64,000 nucleotides of DNA, from contig NZ_BMRA01000002.1 in the NCBI RefSeq assembly GCF_014648395.1, positions 372,001 through 436,000 on the forward strand, in the 5' to 3' direction. This stretch comes from Micromonospora fulviviridis (GTDB lineage: Bacteria; Actinomycetota; Actinomycetes; Mycobacteriales; Micromonosporaceae). Below are positions 17,575 to 26,590 of the stretch, piece by piece. The position numbers and the translations under genes are program-made. Numbering within the stretch: the stretch's first letter is position 1; each line of letters begins with the position of its first letter. The notes below the pieces were generated by a model. It was given only the letters and a program-made list of their open reading frames with translations. It ran no database searches and had not been told where the DNA came from.

Positions 17575-18072
17575 TCAGAAGGGTAGCGGGCGATCCGCCT
17601 CGTCCCCAGCGAAGGTGCCGATCTCCCGCAGCGCGTGCATCTTGTCCCGGCCGCGCTCTATCGAGGCGAGCGCCCGGGTCAGGAACTGCTCGAAGTTGGC
17701 CAGGGCGGTGTCGACGTAGTCGTCGACCTCCTCGCGCAGGCGCTGCGCCTCGGCCCGGGCCTCGGCGATGATCCGGGCGCCCTCGTGCTCGGCGGACACG
17801 GTGATCTCGTTCACCGAGACGAGGCGGGCGTGTTCCGCCTCACCCTCGCTGATGATCCGGTCGGCCTCGCGCTTGCCGGCCTCCATGATCTTGTCCCGCT
17901 CCTCCAGCAGCGCGGCGGCCCGGCGCAGGTCGGCGGGAAGCTCCACGCGCAGCTCGTCCAGGGCGGCGATCATCTCGCCCCGGTCGACCATGCAGTTGTT
18001 GCGCGACATCGGAACGGAGCGGGCCTGCTCCACCATGGCGATCAGTTCGTCGATGCGATCGAGCGGGTCCAC
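17575..18072 (-). CDS. SepIVA-like / DivIVA-domain coiled-coil septum protein
   Basis: The start at GTG 18072 (VDPLDRIDELIAMVEQAR) is preceded by GGAGTGAGG; the longer frame has no such site. The 165-aa protein is almost all helix, with a long coiled coil (from about residue 50) rich in Glu/Arg/Ala. By position next to YceD-rnc-fpg and by sequence it corresponds to M. tuberculosis Rv2927c, whose M. smegmatis orthologue SepIVA acts at the septum and subpolar membrane. A scaffold role in division or polar growth is inferred. It ends 127 bp before the YceD start. Confidence 0.8.
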   Translation of the reverse strand: MDPLDRIDELIAMVEQARSVPMSRNNCMVDRGEMIAALDELRVELPADLRRAAALLEERDKIMEAGKREADRIISEGEAEHARLVSVNEITVSAEHEGARIIAEARAEAQRLREEVDDYVDTALANFEQFLTRALASIERGRDKMHALREIGTFAGDEADRPLPF

Positions 18073-18213
18073 CGGTACCTCACTCCTGTCGTTCGTCGGC
18101 CGACCTTCATGATGCGGCCTGCGCCCGGGTTCGGCGCTGCACACATCATGTAACGCGCCCTCTACCCGCGCCGCTGCACCCCTACCCGGCGCGTCGCCCG
18201 CCCCCCGACTCGC

Positions 18214-18283
18214 CGATCTTGCACTTTCCGCCCGGGCATTCCGCCCATCCCGGACGGATACGGGGGCTCCAACTGCAAGATCG
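18214..18283. repeat. GATCTTGCA/TGCAAGATC intergenic inverted repeat
   Basis: Ten-bp arms CGATCTTGCA (18214-18223) and TGCAAGATCG (18274-18283) enclose 50 bp of GC-rich sequence. It lies just past the coaD stop. The left arm shares a 13-mer with 6045-6057. It may act as the coaD terminator, or be a small dispersed palindromic element. Confidence 0.55.
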
Positions 18284-18292
18284 CGCAGAGGG

Positions 18293-18769
18293 TCAGGGGC
18301 GGAGGCGGGCCACCAGTTCCTCGCGGACCACGTCCGGGACGTGGGCGGAGATGTCGCCGCCCCACTTGGCCACGTCCTTGACCAGGCTGGAGGAGAGGAA
18401 GGAGTAGAGCGGGTTCGTCGGCATGAAGAGCGTCTCCACGCCGGCCAGGCCGATGTTCATCTGGGCCATCTGGAGCTCGTAGTCGAAGTCGCTGACCGCC
18501 CGCAGGCCCTTGATCAGCACGCTCGCCTGCTGGGCGCGGCAGAAGTCGACCAGCAGGCCGCGGAACGACTCGACCCGCACGTTGTCGTACGAGGAGGTCA
18601 CCTCGCGGAGCATGTCGATCCGCTCCTCGACCGTGAACAGCCCCTGCTTCGACTGGTTGACCAGCACGCCGACGATCACCTCGTCGAAGAGCCGGCTGGC
18701 CCGGCCGATGATGTCGAGGTGTCCGTTGGTGACCGGATCGAACGAGCCGGGACAGACAGCACGTCTCAT
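18293..18769 (-). CDS. coaD: Phosphopantetheine adenylyltransferase
   Basis: This 158-aa enzyme begins [21 protein letters not shown], where the Tx(N)GH loop binds ATP, and carries [13 protein letters not shown] and the C-terminal [13 protein letters not shown]. It makes dephospho-CoA from 4'-phosphopantetheine and ATP. It overlaps the rsmD stop by 4 bp, so the two are translationally coupled, as in many bacteria. Confidence 0.97.
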   Translation of the reverse strand: MRRAVCPGSFDPVTNGHLDIIGRASRLFDEVIVGVLVNQSKQGLFTVEERIDMLREVTSSYDNVRVESFRGLLVDFCRAQQASVLIKGLRAVSDFDYELQMAQMNIGLAGVETLFMPTNPLYSFLSSSLVKDVAKWGGDISAHVPDVVREELVARLRP

Positions 18770-19329
18770 GATCGGCGACCGTACCAAAGGGTGGTCTCGC
18801 CGTAGCGGCGGCTGCGCCCGGCAGTGATGCCCTCCACCCACTCGACCTCGCCGGTGCGGCTGGAGCGCTCGACGACCACGAGGGCGCCCGGGGCCAGCCA
18901 GCCGCCGCCGACCAGCGCGGCCAGCATCGCGGTGATCTCCTCGCCGGGTACGGCGTAGGGCGGGTCGGCGAAGACCACGTCGTACGCCCCGCCGTCCGGG
19001 CCGGCCGCGAGCACGGTGGCCACCTTGCCGGTGACCAGGCGGGCGGCCGGGGCGGCCCGGAGCGCGGCGATGTTCTCCCGGATCACCCGGGCGGCCCGGG
19101 GGTCGGACTCGACGAGCAGCACGTGCGCGGCGCCCCGGGACAGCGCCTCCAGCCCGACCGCGCCGGAGCCGGCGTAGAGGTCGGCGACGCGGGCCCCGTC
19201 GAGATCCACCTCGGCCTGCACCGCACTGAACAGCGCCTCCCGGACCCGGTCCGAGGTCGGCCGGGTGCCGGCGCCGGGCGGCGCGGCGATCCGCCGGCCG
19301 CCGAGCGCCCCGGCCACGATCCGGGTCAC
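18766..19329 (-). CDS. rsmD: 16S rRNA (guanine966-N2)-methyltransferase
   Basis: The start at GTG 19329 ([14 protein letters not shown]) is chosen because GGGAG lies 6 bp upstream; another GTG at 19344 is in frame. The 187-aa Rossmann enzyme has the SAM loop [16 protein letters not shown], the acidic VLLVESD, and the catalytic DPPY (FADPPYAVP). It methylates G966 of 16S rRNA. The coaD gene follows with a 4-bp overlap. A leaderless six-codon ORF ends on its start codon. Confidence 0.93.
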   Translation of the reverse strand: MTRIVAGALGGRRIAAPPGAGTRPTSDRVREALFSAVQAEVDLDGARVADLYAGSGAVGLEALSRGAAHVLLVESDPRAARVIRENIAALRAAPAARLVTGKVATVLAAGPDGGAYDVVFADPPYAVPGEEITAMLAALVGGGWLAPGALVVVERSSRTGEVEWVEGITAGRSRRYGETTLWYGRRS

Positions 19330-19359
19330 CGCCTGCTCCCGCACATGCCCCAGACGCTA
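19326..19359 (-). other. Possible leaderless promoter and six-codon upstream ORF coupled to rsmD
   Basis: A TAGCGT -10 (19354-19359) lies 7 nt before ATG 19346. That ATG opens a six-codon frame (Met-Cys-Gly-Ser-Arg-Arg) whose TGA (19328-19326) overlaps the rsmD GTG as GTGA. The rsmD Shine-Dalgarno lies inside this small frame. Termination and reinitiation could couple the two. Confidence 0.4.
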
Positions 19360-19626
19360 CGCGACGGCGGGGCCGGGCCGGGGAGACCACCCGGCGCGAC
19401 GGCCGATCACCTGCCGTACATCAATGATCTCAAATTCATAACAGACCCTTTACGAGCCGTCGATAGCGGTAACGCCCGCGGTGTCGATTTCGCTAGGGTC
19501 TGCCCGGTTGTCGGCTCGCCTCGCCGGCACCGGCGTCGGGACGGCCGCCACGCGGATCCGCAAACCTCTCCGCGCGCGCCCCGGTCCCACGCCACCACCC
19601 CGAAACCCCTCAATCCGGGAGTACCC

Positions 19627-21135
19627 GTGATCCGTACCAGGCTGTCGCCGCGGCGACCGCTCGCCGTGCTGGGCGCCGCCCTGCTCGGCCTTGCCGGGGC
19701 CGTGGCGGTCTCCACCCCCGCCAGCGCCCACCACACCACCATCACCGCCACCTCCGCCTGCGACCAGCTCACCGGCGAGCGGGTCCTCACCTGGACGGTG
19801 GAGAACAGCGAGCAGGACAAGGCCGCCACGCTCCAGCAGGTCACCCCGAACCCGAAGACCGACGTGACCGTCGCCGTCGAGGGCGCGCCCGCCATCCCGC
19901 TGGAGGGCACGGTCGTCCCCGACGGCGACTCCGTCCAGGCGGTCCAGCGAGTGCCCGGCGACACCCGGTCGGCCTCGCTGACCATCTACGCGCTGTGGAA
20001 GAAGAACGGCAAGGACCACACCGACACCGGCACCGTCGACCTGGCCCGGGACGCGCCCTGCGCCCCGGCGCCGAAGTGCGTGGACCTCGACAAGGCCACC
20101 TACAGCCACACCTTCGACGGGCCGAAGGGCACGGCCACCGTCAAGCTCGACGGTGACCTGCCGCTCTGCGGCGACGGCAGGCAGTGGTTCACTCTCGTCT
20201 CCTACTTCGCCCCGCGCCCGCGCTTCGCCACCCCGCAGTACGTGCACGGCACCCCGGCCAGCGACTGGATCGGCGGCACGAAGACCGCCATCGACCTGAA
20301 GGTCGACCTGCCCGACTGCAACACCCAGGTGGACCTCATCTGGGGCGACGCCAGCCAGGTCATCGACCCGCTGACCGAGGACGGCAAGCGGTACGGCAAC
20401 CTCAAGCTGGGCTCCCCGGGCGCGCCCGGCAGCCGGTCGCACGGTCCGCAGGGCTGGTACAACGGCGGCAGCCGCAGCTGCACCAACCCCGCCTCGCTGT
20501 TCACCGCCAACTGCGACGGCACGGTCACCGTGGCGCTCAGCAACGACGGCAGCCTGAGCCGCTACCCCGTCGAGTTCGAGGTGCGCGGCGCGAACGGCTG
20601 GTCGAAGAAGGTGACCGTCGAGCCGGGCAAGGCGAACACCGACACCGTCGTCCCGGCCGCGAACGCCGGCACCGTCGAGGTGCTGGTCGACGGCAAGGTG
20701 CTCGACAAGGGCAGCTACTCCTGGCAGCGGCCGGAGGACTGCGCGCTGCCGACGGTGGCCGCCAAGGCGACCTGCGACACCTTCACCCTCACGGTGGCCA
20801 ACCCGAAGGGCGGCCTGCCGGTCAAGGCCGAGCTGACCTACGGCGGGCGCACCGAGACCCGCACCGTCGCGCCGGGCGGTACCGAGAAGGTGACCTTCAA
20901 GGCCGGCAAGGACGAGCAGGCGACCGTCGCCCTGCCCGACCTCGACCTGGAGATGGAGGCCGTCTACGCCCCCGAGCAGAACTGCGGTGGCGGCGGTGGC
21001 GGCGGCGCCGAGCCGGGCCTGCCGGTGACCGGTGCGGCGGCCGGCGTCATGGCGGCCGTGGCCGGTGCCCTGGTGGCGGCCGGCGCGGTGCTCTTCGTGG
21101 TGACCCGGCGGCGGCGGATCCGCTTCACCGCCTGA
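19627..21135 (+). CDS. Secreted LPXTG-like (LPVTG) cell-surface protein
   Basis: GTG 19627 has GGGAG 5 bp upstream. The 502-aa protein has a signal peptide (PLAVLGAALLGLAGAVAV to PASAHH), a long extracellular region with several immunoglobulin-like strands and paired cysteines, and a C-terminal sorting signal: LPVTG at about residues 465-469, a hydrophobic helix, then RRRRIRFTA. This is the plan of a sortase-anchored wall protein. No sortase gene is in the window. The upstream 230 bp has an AT-rich patch near 19420-19460, unusual here and likely promoter DNA. Confidence 0.8.
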   Translation: MIRTRLSPRRPLAVLGAALLGLAGAVAVSTPASAHHTTITATSACDQLTGERVLTWTVENSEQDKAATLQQVTPNPKTDVTVAVEGAPAIPLEGTVVPDGDSVQAVQRVPGDTRSASLTIYALWKKNGKDHTDTGTVDLARDAPCAPAPKCVDLDKATYSHTFDGPKGTATVKLDGDLPLCGDGRQWFTLVSYFAPRPRFATPQYVHGTPASDWIGGTKTAIDLKVDLPDCNTQVDLIWGDASQVIDPLTEDGKRYGNLKLGSPGAPGSRSHGPQGWYNGGSRSCTNPASLFTANCDGTVTVALSNDGSLSRYPVEFEVRGANGWSKKVTVEPGKANTDTVVPAANAGTVEVLVDGKVLDKGSYSWQRPEDCALPTVAAKATCDTFTLTVANPKGGLPVKAELTYGGRTETRTVAPGGTEKVTFKAGKDEQATVALPDLDLEMEAVYAPEQNCGGGGGGGAEPGLPVTGAAAGVMAAVAGALVAAGAVLFVVTRRRRIRFTA

Positions 21136-21148
21136 CGTGAGCCCGACC

Positions 21149-21184
21149 CGAGGGCGCGCCGACCACCCGGCCGGCGCGCCCTCG
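21149..21184. terminator. Bidirectional terminator between convergent genes
   Basis: Perfect 13-bp arms (CGAGGGCGCGCCG and its complement) with a 10-nt loop between the convergent stops at 21135 and 21187. There is no U-tract, as is common in GC-rich actinobacteria. Confidence 0.65.
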
Positions 21185-21186
21185 GC

Positions 21187-22110
21187 TCATTCCAGGAGCG
21201 CCGCCGACACCAGCGCGGGATCGACCTCGGCCTGGTTGGTCAGCAGCACCACGCGGCGGTCCGAGTCGGGGAACCAGCCGGCGAACGCCTTGTAGCCGCC
21301 GTTGTCGCCGGAGTGGTGGACCGCCCGCTCCCCGGCCAGCGGGCCGATGAAGCAGCCGTAGCCGTACGCCTCGCCGGGGCGGCCGGTGGGCGCGTGCGGG
21401 GTGGTCATGGCGGCCACCCCGGCGGGCCCGAGCAGCCGGCCCCGGCGGGGCACGTCCAGCCAGGTGAGCAGGTCCGCCCCGGTGCACCACACGTCCCCGG
21501 CGCCCATGCTCACCGTGTCCAGGTCCCAGGACGGGACCGGCCGGCCACCCTCGTGCCCCGTCGCCACGTCGTCCCGCCCGGCGGCGTCGCCCGCGAAGCT
21601 GCCCATCATGCCGAGCGGCGCGAAGACCTCCTCGGCGAGGAACTCGGCGTACGGCCGGCCGGTCACGCGCTCGACGGCCCGGGCCAGCAGCACCCAGCCG
21701 GGGCTGCTGTAGTGCCAGCCGGCTCCCGGGGCGAACAGCGGCGGCTGGCCGGCGAAGACGGCCAGCAGCTCGTCGGGCTCGGCCGGCCCGGCCAGGTCGA
21801 TCATCGGGTAGTCCTCCCAGTGACCCAGCCCGGAGGTGTGGGTCAGCAGGTGGTGCAGGGTGATCCCGGACCAGGCCGGTGGCGGGTCCGGGAGCCAGCG
21901 GTTGATCGGATCGTCCAGGTGCAGCGCGCCCCGCTCGGCGAGGAGCAGCACCGCGACGGCGGCCATCTGCTTGCTGATCGAGGCGATCTGGAACCGGGTC
22001 GCGGCGGTGCAGGGCGACCCGGCGTCGGCCGCACCGGTGACCCGCTCCACCTGGAGGTCGTCACCCCGGGCCAGCAGGAGCACGCCGCGGTCGAGGGATG
22101 GAGTGGACAT
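21187..22110 (-). CDS. Serine hydrolase, beta-lactamase/class C-like
   Basis: This 307-aa protein shows the penicillin-binding fold motifs: SISK (SxxK nucleophile at about residues 44-47), a YSSPG motif where class C enzymes have YxN, and a late HSGDNGG that takes the KTG-strand place. There is no signal peptide, so it may act in the cytoplasm as an esterase or peptidase. Relatives include EstB-type esterases and D-aminopeptidases. It lies 45 bp downstream of recG on the same strand and may be cotranscribed. Confidence 0.8.
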   Translation of the reverse strand: MSTPSLDRGVLLLARGDDLQVERVTGAADAGSPCTAATRFQIASISKQMAAVAVLLLAERGALHLDDPINRWLPDPPPAWSGITLHHLLTHTSGLGHWEDYPMIDLAGPAEPDELLAVFAGQPPLFAPGAGWHYSSPGWVLLARAVERVTGRPYAEFLAEEVFAPLGMMGSFAGDAAGRDDVATGHEGGRPVPSWDLDTVSMGAGDVWCTGADLLTWLDVPRRGRLLGPAGVAAMTTPHAPTGRPGEAYGYGCFIGPLAGERAVHHSGDNGGYKAFAGWFPDSDRRVVLLTNQAEVDPALVSAALLE

Positions 22111-22155
22111 CGCCCGAGCCTAGGCCCGGCCGGCCGGCCGGTGGGGGCGGCCGGG

Positions 22156-24357
22156 TCAGCCCTTTTCCAGGTATTCGGCGCGCTCCTCGTCGACCAGGGC
22201 GGCGACCGAGGCGGCCAGCGCCGGGTGCCGGGCCAGCTCCGGGTCGTCCTCGACCAGGGTGATCGCCTCGGCCCGGGCGTCCCGGATGAGGTCGGTGTCG
22301 CGCAGCAGCGACAGCAGCCGCAGGTGCGACCGGCGGCCGGACTGGGTGGCCCCCAGCACGTCGCCTTCCCGGCGCTGCTCCAGGTCCAGCTCGGCGAGCT
22401 TGAACCCGTCGGTCGTGGAGGCGACCGCGTCCAGCCGTTCCCGGGCGGGGGAACCCTCCATCGCCTCGGTGACCAGCAGGCAGAGGCCGGCGGCCGACCC
22501 CCGACCCACCCGGCCGCGGAGCTGGTGCAGCTGGGAGACCCCGAACCGGTCGGCGTCCAGCACGATCATCACGGTGGCGTTCGGCACGTTGACGCCCACC
22601 TCGACCACCGTGGTGGCCACCAGCACGTCCAGGTCACCGGCTGCGAAGGAGCGCATCACGGCGTCCTTCTCGTCGGCCGGCAGCCGCCCGTGCAGCACCC
22701 CGATCCGCAACCCGTGCAGCGGCCCGTCGGCGAGCAGCGGGGCCACCTCGGTGACGGCGACCGGCGGCCGGCGGCCGTTGTCGTCCTCGCGAGGGGCCTC
22801 CTCGTCCGAGGCCGGCCCCTCGCCGATCCGCGGACACACCACGTACGCCTGGTGTCCCTTGGCGACCTCCTCGCGCAGCCGGCGCCAGGCCCGGTCGAGG
22901 AAGGCCGGCTTCTCGGCGGCCGGCACCACGTGCGAGGCGATCGGCGAGCGGCCCTGCGGCAGCTGCGACAGGGTGGAGATCTCCAGGTCGCCGTAGACGG
23001 TCATGGCGACCGTGCGCGGGATCGGGGTGGCGGTCATCACGAGGACGTGCGGCGGCTGGTCGGCCTTGGCCCGCAGCGCGTCCCGCTGCTCCACGCCGAA
23101 CCGATGCTGCTCGTCGACCACGACGAGCCCCAGGTCGGCGAAGTCGACCCCCTCGTAGAGCAGGGCGTGGGTGCCGAGCACGATGCCGGCGCGCCCCTCG
23201 GCCACCTCGGCGAGCGCCCGCCGGCGGGCGGCCGCGCCCAGCGAGCCGGTGACCAGCTCCACCCGGGTGGCGTCGTCGGCGGCGCCCAGCTCGCCCGCCT
23301 GCGCGAGCGGGCCGAGCAGGTCGAGCATGCCCCGGTGGTGCTGGGCGGCGAGCACCTCGGTCGGGGCGAGCAGCGCGGCCTGCCCGCCGGCGTCGACCAC
23401 CTGGAGCATGGCCCGCAACGCCACCACGGTCTTGCCGCTGCCCACCTCGCCCTGGAGCAGCCGGTGCATCGGGTGCGCGGTCTCCAGGTCGGCGGCGATC
23501 TCCCGCCCGACGGCCTGCTGGCCGGAGGTCAGCTCGTAGGGCAGCCGGGCGTCGAACGCATCCAGCAGCCCGCCCGGCTTGGCGGGCCGGGCCTTCGCGG
23601 GCCAGGCCGCCGCCCGGTGCTTGCGCTGTACCAGGGTGAGCTGCACGGCGAACGCCTCGTCCCACTTGAGCCGGCGGCGCGCCTTGTACAGCTCCTCCTT
23701 GCTGGACGGGCGGTGGATCTCGCGCAGCGCGGCGCCGATGCCGACCAGGTTCCGGCTGGCCCGCACGGTGGCGGGCAGCGGGTCGTCCGGCGGGGTGAAG
23801 GTGTCCAGCACCACCCGCACGCAGCGGGCGATCACCCAGGTCGGCACGGCCGCCGCGGCCGGGTAGACCGGGATCAGCGCCCCGGCGAACTCCTCGACCT
23901 CCTCGTTGGCCGCCGCCTCGCCGTCGCCGCCCTCGCCGAGCAGCACGTACTCCGGGCCGTTGAGCTGCCGCTTGCCCCGGAACTCGGTGACCTTGCCAGC
24001 GAACAGCCCCCAGCGGCCGGGGCGCAGCTCCCGTTCCCGCCACGCCTGGTTGCCGAAGAAGGTGAGCGTGAGCAGCCCGCCGGAGCCGTCGCCGACGGTC
24101 ACCTCCAGCAGGTTGCCCCGGCGCTGCCGCATCGGCCGGACCGCGGTGCGCTGCACCTGGGCCAGCACGGTGACCTGCTCCCCCACGTCCAGCGAGCGGA
24201 TGTCGGTGTGCTCGCCGCGCTCGTCGTAGCGGCGGGGGAAGTGGTAGATCAGGTCGCCGGCGGTGTGCAGGTCGAGGTGGCTCGCCAGGGCCTTGGCGGT
24301 GCGCTCACCGACCAGCTTCTTCAGCGGCGTGTCCACGGTGGCCGGTTCGCTCGTCAT
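22156..24357 (-). CDS. recG: ATP-dependent DNA helicase RecG
   Basis: The start at ATG 24357 (MTSEPATVDTPLKKLVG) overlaps the DAK2 gene stop by 4 bp; the longer frame is its shadow. The 733-aa protein has an N-terminal wedge/OB domain (DEERGEHTDIRSL region to LTLTFFGNQAW), Walker A GEVGSGKTVVAL, the DEQH box VVDEQHRFGVEQR, TATPIPRT, and the C-terminal QLRGRVGRG motif. RecG remodels stalled forks and Holliday junctions. The spacer around residue 505 has an acidic insert. Confidence 0.96.
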   Translation of the reverse strand: MTSEPATVDTPLKKLVGERTAKALASHLDLHTAGDLIYHFPRRYDERGEHTDIRSLDVGEQVTVLAQVQRTAVRPMRQRRGNLLEVTVGDGSGGLLTLTFFGNQAWRERELRPGRWGLFAGKVTEFRGKRQLNGPEYVLLGEGGDGEAAANEEVEEFAGALIPVYPAAAAVPTWVIARCVRVVLDTFTPPDDPLPATVRASRNLVGIGAALREIHRPSSKEELYKARRRLKWDEAFAVQLTLVQRKHRAAAWPAKARPAKPGGLLDAFDARLPYELTSGQQAVGREIAADLETAHPMHRLLQGEVGSGKTVVALRAMLQVVDAGGQAALLAPTEVLAAQHHRGMLDLLGPLAQAGELGAADDATRVELVTGSLGAAARRRALAEVAEGRAGIVLGTHALLYEGVDFADLGLVVVDEQHRFGVEQRDALRAKADQPPHVLVMTATPIPRTVAMTVYGDLEISTLSQLPQGRSPIASHVVPAAEKPAFLDRAWRRLREEVAKGHQAYVVCPRIGEGPASDEEAPREDDNGRRPPVAVTEVAPLLADGPLHGLRIGVLHGRLPADEKDAVMRSFAAGDLDVLVATTVVEVGVNVPNATVMIVLDADRFGVSQLHQLRGRVGRGSAAGLCLLVTEAMEGSPARERLDAVASTTDGFKLAELDLEQRREGDVLGATQSGRRSHLRLLSLLRDTDLIRDARAEAITLVEDDPELARHPALAASVAALVDEERAEYLEKG

Positions 24358-26000
24358 TCGACCCCCACGAGGAGCGGATAGTGCGGTTGCCCGCCCTCGT
24401 ACGCCTGCACCTCGACGAACGGCCAGGACCGCTCGACGTGCTCGCGTACGCGGTCGGCCAGCCCGGCCGGGGCGTCCGCCCCGCAGAGCAGGGTGACCAG
24501 CTCGCCGCCGCCGCCCAGCATCCGGTCGACCACGGCGGTGCAGGTGTCGAGGAGGTCGGCGCCGATGAGGTGCACCTCCCCCTCGACCAGCGCCAGCACG
24601 TCGCCCGGCCGGCACGGCCCGGCCACCGTGAGCGCCTCCCTGCTCGCGTGGCAGACCTCGGCGTAGCGGCAGGCGCCGGCGGCCTCGGCCATGGCGATGA
24701 CGTCGTCCTCGAAGCGCCGCTTCGGGTCCCGCACGGCGAGGGCGGCGAGGGCCTGCACCGGGGAGCGGGTGGGCACCACGCTCACCTTCACCCCGAGCCG
24801 GTGCGCCTCCCGGGCGGCCGCGCTCGCCACCGACTGGGTGTTGGGGTCGTTGGGCAGCACCACCACCCGGGCCGCGCCGGTGGCCCGGATCGCGTCGAGC
24901 AGCTCGCCGGTGGACGGGTTGGCCGGCACCACGGTGGCGCCCTCGGCGCCGAACAGCTCGGCGATGCCGGCGCCGGTGGCCACCACCACGGCGGCCCGGC
25001 CGTCGGGCAGCGGCGCCGGCAGCGGCGCGGCCGGGGCCACCTGGTCGGCGAACCGGGTCACCGTGATCCGGTGCGGCCGGCCGGCAACCACGCCGGCCTC
25101 GACGGCCGCCCCGACGTCGTTGACGTGCACGTGCACGTTCCACGTGCCGCCACCCGGGCCGCCGTCGCCGACGATCACCAGGGAGTCGCCGAGGCCGTCC
25201 AGCTCCCCCCGCAGCCGCGTGACGGCCTCGTCGGTGGCGTCGAGCAGGTACTGCACCTCGTAGGCGTACGCCGAAGAGCCGGTCTCCCGGACGGCGGTGG
25301 CGGGCGGGCGGGCCGCGGGCGGCGCGGGCGCCGGCTGCGGCGCGCTCTCGCCGGTGACCACCTCGACCAGCGCGTCGAGCAGCAGGCAGAGGCCGCGCCC
25401 GCCGGCGTCGACCACGCCGGCCCGGGCCAGCACGGGCAACTGCTCGGGGGTACGCGCCAGCGCGCGCGTCGCCTCGCCGGCCGCCGCCCGGGCCACCGTG
25501 CGCAGGTCGTCGGTGTCCGCCCGCTCGGCCGCGCGGGCGGCGGCGGCCACCACGCTGAGCAGGGTGCCCTCGACCGGGTGGGCGACCGCGGCGTAGGCGG
25601 CGGTCGTGGCGTCGGCCAGCGCGGCGGCGAGCTGCCGGCCGCGGACCGCCGGCGCGGCGGCGAGCGCGTCGGCGAAGCCGCGCAGGATCTGCGAGAGGAT
25701 CACCCCGGAGTTGCCCCGCGCCCCGAGCAGCGCGCCCCGGGCCATCAGCCGCAGGGCGTGCCCGTGCGGGGTGTGCCCGTCGTCGGGCAGGGTCTCCAGG
25801 TCCATGGCGAGGGCCTGCTGGGCCGAGGTGAGGGTGAGCACCAGGTTGGTGCCGGTGTCGCCGTCGGGGACCGGGTAGACGTTGAGGTCGTCGATCTCGC
25901 CCTGGTGCCGCTGGAGGGCGGCCAGCCCGCTCGCGCACCAGCGGCGCACCGCGGCGGCGTCGAGGGTCTCCAGCACGTCGGGAAGCCTACTGGCGCGCAC
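24354..26000 (-). CDS. DAK2-domain protein (dihydroxyacetone kinase-like, FakA type)
   Basis: The start is placed at GTG 26000 (VRASRLPDVLETL); a GTG at 26006 is also possible and neither has a clear Shine-Dalgarno. The 548-aa protein has an N-terminal DAK2 nucleotide domain (VYPVPDGDTGTNLVLT, then GARGNSGVILSQ) and C-terminal domains like those of FakA, which phosphorylates fatty acids bound to a DegV/FakB protein. No DegV gene is close. In M. tuberculosis the matching genes also adjoin recG. A fatty-acid kinase role is inferred. Confidence 0.85.
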   Translation of the reverse strand: MRASRLPDVLETLDAAAVRRWCASGLAALQRHQGEIDDLNVYPVPDGDTGTNLVLTLTSAQQALAMDLETLPDDGHTPHGHALRLMARGALLGARGNSGVILSQILRGFADALAAAPAVRGRQLAAALADATTAAYAAVAHPVEGTLLSVVAAAARAAERADTDDLRTVARAAAGEATRALARTPEQLPVLARAGVVDAGGRGLCLLLDALVEVVTGESAPQPAPAPPAARPPATAVRETGSSAYAYEVQYLLDATDEAVTRLRGELDGLGDSLVIVGDGGPGGGTWNVHVHVNDVGAAVEAGVVAGRPHRITVTRFADQVAPAAPLPAPLPDGRAAVVVATGAGIAELFGAEGATVVPANPSTGELLDAIRATGAARVVVLPNDPNTQSVASAAAREAHRLGVKVSVVPTRSPVQALAALAVRDPKRRFEDDVIAMAEAAGACRYAEVCHASREALTVAGPCRPGDVLALVEGEVHLIGADLLDTCTAVVDRMLGGGGELVTLLCGADAPAGLADRVREHVERSWPFVEVQAYEGGQPHYPLLVGVE

Positions 26001-26139
26001 TGACACGCGCCGGATCCGGCCGCCTCCGGCCGGCGTGTCCGGTGGCCCCGGGCCGGCGCGGCCCACCGGCGCCCCGGGTACGCTGGGCGGGCTCCGTCGG
26101 CCACCCGACCGGGCCGGTTGGGCGTACCGGCCGGTCATC

Positions 26140-26161
26140 GGGTAACCTGGCCAGGTTGCCC
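26140..26161 (+). promoter_or_regulatory. Palindromic rpmB promoter element
   Basis: GGGTAACCTGG (26140-26150) and CCAGGTTGCCC (26151-26161) form a 22-bp palindrome with one mismatch. A TAACCT hexamer (26143-26148) could serve as the -10, matching the GGTAACCT seen upstream of rpmF. Transcription would start near 26155, 58 nt before rpmB. Confidence 0.5.
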
Positions 26162-26212
26162 GGGCTGCGCCTGGCGGCGACCCCATGAACGTTTCAATCC
26201 CAGGAGTATCCC

Positions 26213-26404
26213 GTGGCTAGCGTGTGCGACGTCTGTGGCAAGGGGCCGGGCTTCGGCCACAACGTGTCCCACTCGCACCGGCGGACCAACCGCCGCTGGA
26301 ACCCGAACATCCAGTCGGTGCGTACCCCGGCCGGTGGTGGCACCACCAAGAAGTTGCAGGTCTGCACCTCGTGCATCAAGGCCGGCAAGGTCACCCGCGC
26401 CTGA
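26213..26404 (+). CDS. rpmB: 50S ribosomal protein L28
   Basis: This 63-aa protein begins [24 protein letters not shown] after its GTG initiator is read as Met and ends [13 protein letters not shown]. The two CxxC pairs mark the zinc-binding (C+) form. AGGAG lies 6 bp upstream of GTG 26213. It is a single-gene unit with its own promoter and terminator. Confidence 0.97.
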   Translation: MASVCDVCGKGPGFGHNVSHSHRRTNRRWNPNIQSVRTPAGGGTTKKLQVCTSCIKAGKVTRA

Positions 26405-26437
26405 CGCGGTAGCACCGCCTTCACAGTTTCGCCGGAT

Positions 26438-26464
26438 GCCGGCGGACCCCTCGGGTCCGCCGGC
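26438..26464 (+). terminator. rpmB terminator
   Basis: 11-bp arms GCCGGCGGACC and GGTCCGCCGGC with a 5-nt loop, followed by TTCTGT, 34 bp after the rpmB stop. Confidence 0.75.
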
Positions 26465-26590
26465 TTCTGTCGTGTCCCCGGCGCCGCGCTGACGGGTCGC
26501 CGACCGGACGGTGTCCGGCCGGGCCGGCCCGGTTAGGGTGCTGCTGCGCCGGCCGTCCGTTCCGGCGCCACGCGTGGGGAGGAACGACCG

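Noticed and set aside
21313-24381. Roughly 1000-codon frame antisense to recG and the hydrolase
   Set aside because: Same cause as the smc shadow; no domain and no start signal.
26140-26161. Zur box at rpmB
   Set aside because: The palindrome does not resemble the TGAAAATG-type Zur box, and L28 here is the zinc-binding form, which is not usually Zur-repressed.
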